DNA of 64,000 nt from Aurelia coerulea (lineage: Eukaryota > Cnidaria > Scyphozoa > Semaeostomeae > Ulmaridae), in NCBI GenBank assembly GCA_039566865.1, contig CM076948.1:26969001-27033000 (forward strand), given 5' to 3'. This document shows, in pieces, positions 49,801 through 60,450 of the stretch. The position numbers and the translations under genes are program-made. Under the pieces are notes generated by a model. That model made no database searches. It was not told the origin of the DNA and saw nothing but the letters and a program-made list of their open reading frames with translations. Position 1 is the stretch's first letter. Each line of letters begins with the position of its first letter.

Positions 49801-52800
49801 AATTTCAGAATGGAGTGGCCGATCTTAGTCAAGTAAATTTTTAAATTGATTTGAACATGTCTACCACTAAATCATATATTTGCCGATATCATCGTCTTGA
49901 TATCCAGGGAGCTATGGTCTTTTAAACGGAGATTGTTTTTATTGACTCACCCCGTATTGTTTATGCATAGCTGTATGCAGTTTAGTGCTTTATGTAATGG
50001 TCATGGGGTAATCATAGTCTTTTGCTCCCCATAGTATTTTTTTTATAAGAAACTTGGATCAGCACTTAGTACTAAAAGTTTCTTAATTTTGCATGAAAAT
50101 TTCGGTGTTTTAGTAGTAGAAGTTTCTTAATTAGTTTCTTATTTTTTGGGCCTAAAATTGCGGTATTGTTCGAAGTTGAGCCTTCTTCTCGAGAAAGGGC
50201 TTCCATTTTGCATTGATATTGTCATCAAGAAGAAGCCATGCACATCAAGGCAAAATTTACCAATTTTGCAGTTAAGAGTCAAGAAAAGACGAATGTACTA
50301 AAGTTTTAGAGTTTCTTAACTGTTCTTGAGCGTAGTACTAGAGTTTCTTAAATTTTTGGTCATCGTAGTACTAGTTTCTTATAAACCAGTTTCTTATAAA
50401 CCAGTTTCTTATAAAAACAAAACGTGTAATGGAATATATATAAAAGAAGACACCAGTGAACACGAATCTCAACAGTATCGTTCGTCTTAGGTTGTTCTCC
50501 GGCATTACGAACATGAATTTATGGAGCTTGCTGTTCAGTGTCCGGCAGTGGTTGTTTGTCGATGTACACCAACCCAAAAAGCAGAAATAGTTCGACTTCT
50601 GAAAGTGCATACGGGCAAACGCGCATGCGCAATTGGAGATGGTGGAAATGACGTCAGTATGATACAAATGGCAGATGCTGGCGTTGGTATCGTTGGAAAG
50701 GTAAACAGTCGAAGGAAATTGAAATAGTTAACAATAAAGTAAATATGAAGGTATCTTATCTCGTTGCTTACGGGCATTGTTTATGGAGAGTGATAGGTGA
50801 TGATTAACAGGTGATGATTGTAGTGTTTTTGGAGATTGCTACCTTATAGCAAAAGCCAAAGGAAAGGTATCCAGAACTCTTTTCAACAAAAGCTTGCATT
50901 ATTCCTTTAGAGTATTTTATCTGCTTATTTCATATCAGATATTTGACCACTTTTCAAATGAACTATTCATATGACAAAATGTTATTTTGCTAACATCAGC
51001 CAGGCAAACATCAACCAAGTGACAAATTCATATAACCCTACGCCATCAGGAACCATTTAAAAATGATAAACGTTACTTCAATTTTTTTATGAATTCCTTT
51101 TTTGAGCTTTTCGAAATCTTTTCGATGAAATATCTTTTTCAGTACTCAGACAACTGGTTTCATTTTGATATTATCTTTAAAATAGTTACTCCTTCTTCTT
51201 CTTCGATATTTACATATTTTATCTTAGAGTGATCTTCCCAAACTGAAATCGTGATATTTGCAAACGTTATTTTAGGAAGGAAAACAGGCATCACTTGCTG
51301 CAGACTTTTCGATTACTCAATTCAGCCATCTTGGAAGATTACTTGTCTGGCATGGCAGAAATAGGTAAGTTTTAAAGCAATTATCTCTCAAGTTTATTTC
51401 CTTTTCTTGTCGTCCATATATCGGGGATTCCTTGATAAAACTTGGGTTTTCTCGAACGATTAATTCCTTCCAAGAAATTTCTGATTGCTTGCAAAATAAC
51501 GATTGGTAGAATTATCGATTTGGTTTAATCCTGGTCCCCTAATATCTCTAAAATTTTCGAATTCCTTTGTTTTCTCATTCACATTTATATACTTACCATT
51601 CATGTGTTGCTTTCATTCTTGTTCGTAGCTACAAAAGATCTGCTTCTCTCAGCCAGTTCGTTATTCACAGAGGCTTGATTATATCTGTCATGCAGGTAAG
51701 CAGATAATTCGCTTTAGAATAGATATTTTAGGATTTAACTGGTATCGTATCTTCCTCAACCCAAATTGTCTACTTTAAGAGGAATTTGTCTTTTATGGCG
51801 CAGAAGCACTGTTTCTGTCATATAGCGGAAGCTGCAGGCTTGTGGGGTTGGCTTAGTGGTAGCACGCTTGACTACCAATCTGAAGGTTGGTGGTTCGAGT
51901 TCCCGCCCTGCCAAACGTGCAACAAAGTGTTAGGAGAGTCGCCAACTCTCTGTAATTCCAGGCTAAAGGGATCACGAGGTGTGGTCACATCGAGAGGAAG
52001 GACCAGGACGCTGCTTCGATACGCTCAGCTTCTCAGCGTCCCAAAACTAACTTCAGATGCTAGGTAGAAATATAGAGAAAGAAAGATGCAGGTAAGCAGA
52101 AAATTTGAATCGCATGTGTTGTAAGGAACTAAATATGCCTTTGTTTATATGCAAACATTTATTTTTTTATTTCAGGCCGTGTTCTCCCTGACATTCTTCT
52201 TCATATCTGTGTCACTGTATCAAGGATTTTTGATGGTTGGGTAAGAAATTCTCTACATTCATTTCGACTTACTTCTGATTGATATTTGCTCAAATGTTTG
52301 AAATGCTACGAACTATACCAAGTGCGCCAAAATAAACTATGCACGTTTGGCAGGCCACAATAAATCGTAAACTGGACCGATTTTGAAGATTTATGACTTT
52401 AGCAGAAAGCCTGAATTAGATACTGGGATTTTTGCAAATTTTTTCGTTTTCAGTTTTTAGAGCCAGAGGCGAGTTTCTTAAAATTTTCTTTTTTTGAAAA
52501 CACTGAAAACGATCAAAAAACGTCGATCAAATTTTAAAAGACTCAACATGAATGAACAATGAGAAAACATTTTCAGGGGGATTTGGGGGTTTTGTACCAA
52601 CTCTCGTGTAGCAGATTAATCTGGCAGATTAATAATTTTATCTTGCCATTTATGTCGAGTCTTTAGAAAACCGATGTTTTTTGATCGTTTTCAGTGTTTT
52701 CGAAAAGTAAATTATGCCTTTACCTAACTTTGTTTCCTCAGATAAGCAATGGAGTGAGGATTTCAGGGTTTTGGAACACTCCATCTGTGATATTACAAAT

Positions 52801-55048
52801 ATTAAAGATTTTAACTTTGTTTCTCAGATAAGCAATGAAGTGAGGATTTCAAACACTCCATCTGTGATATTACAAATATTAAAGAAATCTTCCAAATCCT
52901 CTGCCCATTTTAATCTCGCATTTCTTTCTTAGATATGCGACAGTGTATACGATGGGTCCTGTGTTTTCATTGGTTCTAGATGTTGATGTTAGCGATGAGA
53001 TTGCCTTGAGATATCCAGAGTTATACAAAGACCTTGTCAAGGTAATTAGTCCTTCTAACTTTAAAAAGTTATTTTTGAAAGAAGAACAGAACCGAAAATA
53101 CACTTAACCATATCAAATCGTTTTATTTCAATCTTACCTGCAAGATTACTTTTTCACTTAGTAGAAATCACCATCTTATTTTGCATTTTTGTTGCTTTTC
53201 AGGGTCGTATTCTATCGTACAAAACATTCTTCCTGTGGTTGCTGATAAGCATTTATCAAGGTGAGAAGCTTTGATTATCAGCAGAAAATTTGAGGTGAAA
53301 GTTACGAAACACACACTTTCTTTCGTCTGGCATGCTCGCTTTATATCGTCTGCGTATCTCTTCTCTGTCAAAGTAAATCTTGTGGTAGTTTGGACTCGAT
53401 GACATCATGTCCATTCCAGCTATGGTAGTCATAGAATATTTATATTTCGTTGTAGCTTTGTTGTTTCTATTTGTGATAAAAAGAAAATAAATAAAAAGTA
53501 AATCCAAAAGATGATAATAAGTTTAAGGATCTTTGAAGTTAGATTCTGTACAGTTAACCATTTAGAAATGTAGTGATTACTTGAGTTAAAACCACTTATT
53601 TTCATTTATTGCAAGGTGATGATTATTATGAAATGGATAAATTGTATATTTTACTAAAATTGATGTTAGCACTGAGTAAAATCTTGTCATGGTTTTAGGA
53701 TGAAGTTCATATGCAGATGAGACATCTGATTTTCTCTTAAAACTATCAATTAGCGTTAAAACTATCAATTAAAAATATCATTTCTTTACTTCTTAAAATA
53801 TAAAAAGATCTTATCGGCACTTTATTGCGTGTGATGGTGGATGTTCCGTTTTGTTATAAATCCCCTGAAGGTCAGAGAATTTTTGTTTATTGAAAAGTAA
53901 CTCTTATTGTCTATAAAATTAAAGATAAGATCATTTGTTATCATCTTCTTTGTAGGTGGAATAATAATGTTTGGAGCATTACTGCTGTTTGAGGATGACT
54001 TCATTCATGTGGTATCTATCTCATTTACATCGCTGATTCTAACTGAGCTCTTGATGGTTGCATTAACAATACGAACATGGCATTGGTTAATGGCTGTGGC
54101 TGAAGTGTGCTCATTGGCTGTTTATATTGCATCCGTTGTCATACTGCGAAAATATTTCGGTATGTTTGTGTTTTGATTTATTTATCATTCCCCTCGTGAT
54201 CATGAAATTTAACAGAAAATTGACCTTTATTGTAAGTTGTATTTTAAAGTAGCATTGAAAATTTTCAAATCCCGTATCTTTGAACTCCTATTGGTTCCAC
54301 TAATCAGTGAAAGCATGGGAGGTTTAAAATTCCGGGATTAAGGTGACATGATAAAAATCGTAACGAAGATTCTTGTAAATTTCCATTCGTTTTCCTTCAT
54401 CACCCCTCCCCCTTCAAACCCCGTTTTTTCCAAGTTTCACTGACGTTCTCCAATAATTTTAAGAAATACCACAGGAATCAACTTTAGCGACACATACTGT
54501 GGTTACTTTCCTCGTGTAGAGCATTTCACGGATGACAAAAGATTTATAGATCAAGATCTCAATTAAAGCCAGCATAGACCGTTTAGCTATTTCACAAGGG
54601 AATCTGGAACGAGCGACATTTTCATACATATTGTATCTATCGAATTTTCAAATGTGTATGATAATGATTGCAGCTCTAACGTCATTCAAGCGAACCTTTC
54701 GGATAGAAATGTGTGAAATTATCGCTTGATTCAGGCTCTTTTCATAATAGCTGAAAGGTGAACCTTTCTCAAGTTTACGTCAATGTCTATGCCTTCGAGT
54801 TTTATGCATATTTGAGTTTATTCTAAACAAATTTTAGATCGCAGCTCCTGCTCAATCGGTCCCATGAAGATTATTTTTGCTTTTGTTCATAGATATTTAT
54901 CTTCGTTCTCATTGCAGATGAAGTTTTCTTTACTTCTGGAGCATTTTATTGGAAAGTGACTGTAATAACTTTGGTCAGTTGTCTTCCATTATATATCCTA
55001 AAATTCCTGAGAAGAAAATTTGCTCCTCCAACATACTCGAAATTGTAA
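34823..55048 (+). CDS. ATP9: P4-ATPase of the ATP9A/ATP9B (Neo1-like) class
   Basis: A lipid-flippase-class P-type ATPase, in other animals found on endosomes and trans-Golgi and working without a CDC50 subunit. The 31 coding exons are 34823-35157, 35967-36042, 36381-36449, 37040-37153, 37569-37677, 37915-37973, 38343-38394, 38885-38979, 39429-39509, 40019-40091, 40884-40960, 41126-41215, 41953-42023, 42197-42362, 42795-42923, 43968-44147, 44835-44996, 45939-46031, 46388-46471, 46733-46780, 47162-47284, 48173-48271, 49113-49202, 50491-50700, 51276-51364, 51629-51695, 52176-52240, 52933-53041, 53203-53260, 53956-54159, 54918-55048. All phases agree, giving 1135 residues, close to human ATP9B. 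Motifs: DGET at 282-285, SDKTGTLT with the phosphorylated Asp about 479, KGAD at 658-661, TGDK at 767-770, GDGGND at 874-879, and ending PPTYSKL. The N-terminus has a Cys/Trp-rich stretch ([17 protein letters not shown]). Exon 1 appears to use a GC donor; the exon 8 donor (GTTGGG) is weak. Confidence 0.95.
36518..36860. repeat. Direct repeat pair in ATP9 intron 3
   Basis: ATAATTATTATTATTATCAC, CACCAGAGTGACATAGAGC and TAAATTGAAGGAAAAGTAGC near 36518-36620 recur in order at about 36755-36860. Confidence 0.75.
37213..37488. repeat. 138-bp tandem duplication in ATP9 intron 4
   Basis: Units 37213-37350 and 37351-37488 are almost identical, both starting GACCTATTT and ending near GAAGATCTA(T/C)(G/A)GTTTTT. 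Confidence 0.9.
38598..38805. repeat. Inverted-repeat element with weak hammerhead-like word, ATP9 intron 7
   Basis: TTGTGTTTTTGTTTGTTTGC and TTTACATTGTTTATATTGTT are mirrored by AACAATATAAACAATGTAA-type and GGCAAACAAACAAAAACACA sequences. On the minus strand 38664-38703 has GTTG/CAAC flanking CUGAUGA and GAAA, but stem II does not pair well. I treat it as a possible decayed relative of the two motifs at 12595 and 39164. Confidence 0.45.
39122..39142. repeat. TA microsatellite
   Basis: About ten TA units in ATP9 intron 8, about 20 bp before the hammerhead-like motif. Confidence 0.9.
39164..39201 (+). ncRNA. Hammerhead-ribozyme-like motif (Penelope-type minimal form)
   Basis: 38 nt with the full hammerhead order on the plus strand. 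Stem I is TCTC/GAGA, with further CATT/AATG pairing outside a bulge. Then follow CUGACGA, a short stem II (GAC/GUC around CACAGA), GAAA, a 2-bp stem III (AU/GU, loop GC) and the GUC cleavage triplet directly before GAGA. The GAAAUGCGUC block is close to the GAAACGCGUC form known in Penelope-like elements. It lies in ATP9 intron 8, in the sense direction. Confidence 0.65.
39669..39768. repeat. Hairpin repeat, ATP9 intron 9
   Basis: AAATAACAGTATAAACAATT and ATGCTTCGAACAGA are mirrored by TCTGTTCGAAGCACAATTAT and TCATACTGTTATTTG. A single arm of the same family is at about 30883-30945. Confidence 0.65.
43107..43701. mobile_element. Tc1/mariner-type fold-back MITE, ATP9 intron 15
   Basis: The 595-bp palindromic element has tips CAGGGTGTCCCAAAAAAATT and its mirror ending GGGACACCCTG. 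Long arms carry TTGTCTGAAGATTG and ACGGCAAAAGATTTTTGCC words. A lone tip of the same kind is near 26800. Confidence 0.75.
45125..45610. mobile_element. Family G inverted-repeat element, ATP9 intron 17
   Basis: ATCTTTAAAAGGTGGGTGTA near 45131 and its mirror ACACCGACCTTTTTAAAGAT near 45583. The two-sided arms include the GCCACGGCAGATTTACAGCA word and its mirror. Confidence 0.65.
47340..47929. mobile_element. Tc1/mariner-type fold-back MITE with TA duplication, ATP9 intron 21
   Basis: Tips CCGGGTGTCCC and GGGACACCCGG, flanked by TA at 47338-47339 and 47930-47931. The arms contain TTTGATTGCTTATATGTCCA and its mirror near 47890. It begins 55 bp after the ATP9 exon 21 donor. Confidence 0.8.
48596..48738. 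mobile_element. Short TTAA-type MITE, ATP9 intron 22
   Basis: AGGGAGTACAAAGACCAGCA and its mirror GCTGGTCTTTGTACTCCCT bound about 140 bp. The left flank is TTAA; the right flank reads TTGA, so the duplication is imperfect. Confidence 0.55.
48845..48917 (+). tRNA. tRNA-Ile (anticodon AAU)
   Basis: The cloverleaf is complete: acceptor GGCCGGT/ACTGGCC with one G-U, D-arm GCTC/GAGC, anticodon stem TGGTG/CGCTA with loop CTAATAA (anticodon AAT), T-arm GTGGG/CCCAC with TTCGAGA loop, and A as discriminator. A T-rich stretch (ATTTTTATTTTTTCC) follows as a likely Pol III stop. It lies in ATP9 intron 22, same strand. Confidence 0.88.
49338..49957. mobile_element. Family E inverted-repeat element, full copy, ATP9 intron 23
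   Basis: The left arm (GATTTTCTGCAGAAAGCCCC) and right arm (AGAATGGAGTGGCCGATCT) are as in 8225-8790. The right tip is TTTTTATTGACTCACCCCGT. Confidence 0.6.
50030..50415. repeat. Element with TTTCTTATAA ends, ATP9 intron 23
   Basis: TTTTTTTATAAGAAACT at the left is mirrored by AGTTTCTTATAAAAAC at the right. The right end has two extra copies of ACCAGTTTCTTATAA. Internal TAGTACTA/AGTTTCTTAA words recur. It ends about 75 bp before the exon 24 acceptor. Confidence 0.5.
51705..52085 (+). mobile_element. tRNA-derived SINE-like retroposon, ATP9 intron 26
   Basis: The 381-bp insert is bounded by an exact 15-bp direct repeat (ATGCAGGTAAGCAGA) at 51690-51704 and 52086-52100. Inside, from about 51844, is a tRNA-like head with a good A box (TGGCTTAGTGG) and a near B box (GGTTCGAGTTCC). 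A body follows, ending in a purine-rich tail (GTAGAAATATAGAGAAAGAA). The head starts about 135 bp into the insert, so the 5' part is extra sequence of unknown origin. Confidence 0.65.
52480..52920. repeat. Inverted repeat followed by a direct repeat, ATP9 intron 27
   Basis: GAAAACACTGAAAACGATCA near 52494 is mirrored by TGATCGTTTTCAGTGTTTTC near 52682. Then two tandem copies of GATAAGCAATGGAGTGAGGA plus CACTCCATCTGTGATATTAC run from about 52740 to 52890, ending close to the exon 28 acceptor. Confidence 0.65.
54573..54760. mobile_element. Family C MITE, diverged copy, ATP9 intron 30
   Basis: CATAGACCGTTTAGCTATTT at the left and AATAGCTGAAAGGTG at the right, with the GCTCTAACGTCATTC core. Confidence 0.55.
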
Positions 55049-55473
55049 TATATTTGAAAGGATATTGAACAATTGAGGTATGAAATTTATTCACATGACT
55101 GGTAAATTACAATTCATTTAGTTTCGTGTATTGCGGTATTGGGAGATAAATTGTACCTTGAATCTAGTCTTGCTAGCTTAAGATTACACTTTGTGTGATA
55201 AGGAGATTTCCGAAGTTCTTCGTACTGGTACACGGGTAGTTGGACACCTGAAACATCACTTGGTACTGAGGTACCTCTAGATTTTGTTTGATTCTTTGGC
55301 TGTCTACAAGGTACTCCGCAGTGTTTCCTTTAAGTGTACAATTGTCATAAAAAATGATACGCTCCTGCCCTCCTCGTGGGAAGGGGGATTGTACCGTTGG
55401 CTAGACCAATATTCATCGAAAAGATAATTGCCTTGACTCCTTTTACAAATCGGGTCATCAAGATCCTTCAAGA

Positions 55474-56003
55474 GCATAGGTTCCAAATCTTTAAAAAGCC
55501 TGGTGTAAGATTGAGTGACCTATTTCTTTGAACTGAATGACTTCAAAGAAAGTTTAGCTATTTCTCTATAATTCTACCTTTGAACTTTTCTGAAATCTTT
55601 AATATTTTCAGAATTAGAGTATTTTTCTTCTTTTTCAACAATTCAAGAAAAATTTTCAAAAACTTAAAAACCATCGTAATTTCTAAACCGTTTGACGCAA
55701 CATGAAGTAATTTCGAAGAGCACTATAGTTTATGGATGCCTACAATATGGTATCAAGCAAAAGTCTGTCACTCATCTGGTTTATGATTTAGAAATTTGAT
55801 GACGTCACAGCCTAAAATGATTTGAAATGTAAGATACACTGTAATTTCGAAAAATATTCAAAATTTCTGGAAAATCCAACGGTAGAATTATAGATAAGTA
55901 TCTAAAGTTTCTTTCAAGCCATTCAATCAGAAGAAATAGATCATTGAATTTTACACCCACCATTTTACGCTGAATTAAAGATTTGGAACCTTTGCTTCCT
56001 TCA
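55474..56003. mobile_element. Family G inverted-repeat element, full copy
   Basis: Ends AGCATAGGTTCCAAATCTTT and AAAGATTTGGAACCTTTGCT. The arms share TTACAC and CAATGACTTCAAAGAAA-type blocks with 45125-45610 and 610-1045. It starts about 425 bp after the ATP9 stop. Confidence 0.7.
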
Positions 56004-56040
56004 CCTGGACCATTTTAAAAAGGGCAGGCACACCTTTGCT

Positions 56041-56108
56041 ATGGAGAAACCCCCTCCTGGTGATATCTCTCGCGTAACCGTGGACTTTATTCGTAGCTTT
56101 ATTGGAAG
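56041..56108 (+). other. Possible first coding exon, unknown gene
   Basis: ATG opens MEKPPPGDISRVTVDFIRSF and runs 68 nt to a consensus donor (GGAAG/GTAAGT), ending in phase 2. No downstream partner exon was identified; the satellite array lies next. It may be a real start exon or chance. Confidence 0.25.
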
Positions 56109-56755
56109 GTAAGTTTAATCATCAAACCATACCAATTCATTCATCATGAGATGGGTGATAGATTTCACAATTTCTCATTTTACATACAGAGATAAAAACG
56201 ACCAAAAAATCTGCCTCAAATTAGATATCACGAGATAGCGTTCGAGAACAAACAAGTTTAAATGTAATGTTAACCAAAAAATTAACCATGCAAGCTTAAT
56301 CATGCCTTATTTCCGAAGAAAAACTCGGGGCGATAACATGTAGAAATATTAGGTACAAGTATGTTTTAGGATGCTAACATTTATTCTGGTTCACGACAGA
56401 GATCGTTTATTTATTTATTTTTTCGTTGAACAAGAAATAAAGTGAGTAAAGTTGAAATAAAATTGATAATTTTAAGTGATTTAATGTGAAGTAAAAATTG
56501 ATTCAATTGGCTGTATTGTAGGTAATAAATGATTGATATGCTAAAAAGTCGCAATTTTGTTTTTCTCCAAGAAGACTGCTCGATTTTCATCATGATTGTT
56601 CAGTTGACATCTCTGTCGGACCAACTCTGGGGAGAACGTGAAGTTTTTTAGTGCCAAGCGCTGGGATCGCAGAAAACAGAGAAGACCTAATCGAGTACCC
56701 TGTCCACATTACCCCTGGCTGCAATCTGCACCACAACACATTATAATCGGCAGTG

Positions 56756-59700
56756 CACTTGCAAAATGCAAAAATTGCTACCTCGTGCAAAACAAAATAC
56801 CCATTCAAACATCTAGCAACTGGAATATATTTTCTTCTGTTGATGTCCTCGTGTGTTTCTTGTCGTCAAATTTCGGTTGTTCTCCACCACGGCTGATTTG
56901 AAAATGGTTGTTTGATGATTGTTTACAATATGGCTCTTTTTGAATGTCATTTTGTCTAATTTATTTAGCTGACAAATTTATTTTACTACCATGAGTCAAA
57001 CAGCAAACTTTAGATCAGATAAATTCTAATTTGTAATACACTTGCAAAATGCAAAAATTGAAACCTCGTGCATAACAAAATTCCAGTTCAAGCATTTAGC
57101 AAATAGAATATCTTTTCTTCTGTTGATGTCCTCATGTGTTTTGTGTCATCAAATTTCGGTTGCTCTCCACCACGGCTGATTTGAAATGGTTGTTTGATGA
57201 TTGTTTACAACATGGGTCTTTTTGAATGTCATTTTGTCCAATTTATTTAACTGACAAATTTATTTGACTACCATGAGTCAAAAAGCAAACTTTAGATTAG
57301 ATAAATTCTAATCTATAATACACTTGCAAAATGCAAAAATTGAAACCTCGTGCAAAACAAAATTCCAGTTCAAGCATTTAGCAAATAGAATATCTTTTCT
57401 TCTGTTGATGTCCTCGTGTGTTTTGTGTCATCAAATTTCGGTTGTTCTCCACCACGGCTGATTTGAAATGGTTGTTTGATGATTGTTTACAATATGGCTC
57501 TTTTTGAATGTCATTTTGTCTAATTTATCTAACTGATAAATTTATTTGACTACCATGAGTCAAAAAGCAAACTTTAGATTAGATAAATTCTGATTTGTAA
57601 TACACTTGCAAAATGCAAAAATTGATACTTCGAGCAAAACAAAATTCCAATTCAAACATCTAGCAAATAGAATATCTTTTCTTCTGTTGATGTCCTTGTG
57701 TGTTTCTTGTCATCAAATTTCGGTTGCTCTCCACCACGGCTGATTTGGAAATGGTTGTTTGATGATTGTTTACAATATGGCTCTTTTTGAATGTCATCTT
57801 GTCTAATTTATCTAACTGATAAATTTATTTGACTACCATGAGTCAAACAGCCAACTTTAGATTAGATAAATTCTAATTTGCAATACACTTGCAAAATGCA
57901 AAAATTGAAACCTCGTGCAAAACAAAATTCCAGTTCAAGCATTTAGCAAATAGAATATCTTTTCTTCTGTTGATGTCCTCATGTGTTTTGTGTCATCAAA
58001 TTTCGGTTACTCTCCACCACGGCTGATTTGAAAATGGTTGTTTGATGATTGTTTACAACATGGGCCTTTTTGAATGTCATTTTGTCCAATTTATTTAACT
58101 GACAAATTTATTTGACTACCATGAGTCAAAAAGCAAACTTTAGATTAGATAAATTCTAATTTGTAATACACTTGCAAATGCAAAAAATTGATACTTCGTA
58201 CAAAACAAAATTCCAATTTAAGCATTTAGCAAATAGAATATCTTTTCTTCTGTTGATGTCCTCGTGTGTTTCTTGTCATCATATTTCAGTTGCTCTCCAC
58301 CACGGCTGATTTGGAAATGGTTATTGGATGATTGTTTACAACATGGGTCTTTTTGAATGTCATTTTGTCTAATTTATTTAACTGACAAATTTATTTGACT
58401 ACCATGAGTCAAAAAGCAAACTTTAGATTAGATAAATTCTAATTTGTAATACACTTGCAAAATGCAAAAATTGAAACCTCGTGCATAACAAAATTCCAGT
58501 TCAAGCATTTAGCAAATAGAATATCTTTTCTTCTGTTGATGTCCTTGTGTGTTTCTTGTCATCATATTTCAGTTGCTCTCCACCACGGCTGATTTGGAAA
58601 TGGTTATTGGATGATTGTTTACAACATGGGTCTTTTTGAATGTCATTTTGTCTAATTTATTTAGCTGATAAATTTATTTTACTACCATGAGTCAAACAGC
58701 AAACTTTAGATTAGATAAATTCTAATTTGCAATACACTTGCAAAATGCAAAAATTGATACTTCGTGCAAAACGAAATACCAATTTAAACATCTAGCAAAT
58801 AGAATATCTTTTCTTCTGTTGATGTCCTCGTGTGTTTTGTGTCATCAAATTTCGGTTGTTCTCCACCACGGCTGATTTGAAATGGTTGTTTGATGATTGT
58901 TTACAATATGGCTCTTTTTGAATGTCATTTTGTCTAATTTATTTAGCTGACAAATTTATTTTACTACCATGAGTCAAACAGCAAACTTTAGATCAGATAA
59001 ATTCTAATTTGTAATACACTTGCAAAATGCAAAAATTGAAACCTCGTGCATAACAAAATTCCAGTTCAAGCATTTAGGCCAGGTAAAAAACTCGGAGATG
59101 TCGGAGATGTCGGAGATGTCGGAGCAAAGATTCTCCGACGTTTCTTAACTCCGACTTTTTTACCTGGCCTTATATGCTCTACTAAAAAAGTCGGAGATGA
59201 TTTCTCAACTCCGACTTTTTTACCTGGCCTTATATGCTCTACTAAAAAAGTCGGAGATGTTCAGAGATTGCATATTATATAACTCTCTACAATTCAAATT
59301 CTCTTCATTCGCCGTCACAACACTCAATCAATAAGAAACTAGGTCCTGAAATTTGTAGTAACTTTGTCTTAACGTCTTAATTTATCACTATTCATTGTGG
59401 ACGGTAAATATAGTTCTTTGAACCGAAAAAATAACGAGAAATAAAGAAGACGTAGATAAAAGAAAGCATATAAAAGTGGCTCAAGCTACCTGCAATCGAA
59501 TCCTGGACTATCAAATATCAAACTTCCCGTTGAAATAGATCATTTATCCATGATTTTCGACGGGGAAACAAACATTTCAACGGGGAAATAACAGAAACAA
59601 GGCAGGGAAATGTTGCAACTCAAACTTAGCGGGGAAACACATTATTTGGCGGGTCATCCTTTAACCTTGGCGGGGCATCGTTTCAGCGGGGTCGTTACTC

Positions 59701-60450
59701 GGGGGGGGGGGGGTGTATACAAGGAACAAGTGAAAAATATAATGAAAGAAAGTGTCTGCTAGATTGCTTTTCAGATTGCTCTTACTAAAAATGACGTTTT
59801 TCAACTAATTCTTGCTATAAAGTTTCTTATCAGTTGTAAATGAAACAAAAAAACCTGTCAAACTCACCCATGTCAATTGTTAAAAGACATCTCCGACCTT
59901 TTTAGTAGAGCATATAAGGCCAGGTAAAAAAGTCGGAGTTGAGAAACGTCGGAGATAAGACATCTCCGACTTTTTTAGTGGGGCATATAGGGCCAAGTAA
60001 AAAAGTCGGAGTTGAGAAACGTCGGAGATAAGACATCTCCGACTTTTTTAGTAGAGCATATAAGGCCAGGTAAAAAAGTCGGAGTTGAGAAACGTCGGAG
60101 AATCTTTGCTCCGACATCTCCGACATCTCCGACATCTCCGACATCTCCGAGTTTTTTACCTGGCCCAAGCATCTAGCAAATAGAATATCTTTTCTTCTGT
60201 TGATGTCCTCGTGTGTTTTGTGTGGTCATATTTCAGTTGCTCTCCACCACGGCTGATTTGGAAATGGTTGTTTGATTGTAATACACTTGCAAAATGCAAG
60301 AATTGAATTCTCGTGCAAAACAAAATTCCAATTCAAGCATTTAGCAAATGGAATATCTTTTCTTCTGTTGATGTCCTCGTGTGTTTTGTGTCGTCATATT
60401 TCAGTTGCTCTCCACCACTTGATGATCGTTTGATGATTTTTACAACAAGA
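56756..60450. repeat. 283-bp satellite array, about nine copies
   Basis: The word CACTTGCAAAATGCAAAAAT recurs at about 56756, 57040, 57321, 57604, 57887, 58170, 58453, 58737 and 59019, so the period is 281-284 bp. Each unit holds TCTTTTCTTCTGTTGATGTC, TCTCCACCACGGCTGATTTG and ACTACCATGAGTCAAA. The ninth copy is split by the element at 59077-60165, resumes at 60166 and is shortened. A last partial copy runs to about 60450. Confidence 0.95.
59077..60165. mobile_element. Compound-TIR element inserted in the satellite
   Basis: The 1089-bp insert starts GGCCAGGTAAAAAACTCGGA and ends with its mirror ACCTGGCC. Each end is built of 9-bp TCGGAGATG repeats and several GGCCAGGTAAAAAAGTCGGA modules facing both ways. 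The flanks CAAGCATTTA (59067-59076) and CAAGCATCTA (60166-60175) look like a 10-bp target duplication with one difference. The interior (about 59280-59880) has CGGGGAAA words and a G run near 59700, and no transposase is seen. Confidence 0.75.

Noticed and set aside
51786..52067. 93-codon frame in ATP9 intron 26
   Set aside because: Lies in the tRNA-derived retroposon; no protein resemblance.
56757..56901. Open frame at the satellite's left edge
   Set aside because: Runs into the satellite monomer; the same words recur in every copy, so it is repeat-derived.
59046..60172. Open frames with GDVGDVGDVG or MSEMSEMSE repeats
   Set aside because: Translations of the 9-bp TCGGAGATG repeats at the ends of the inserted element; not genes.
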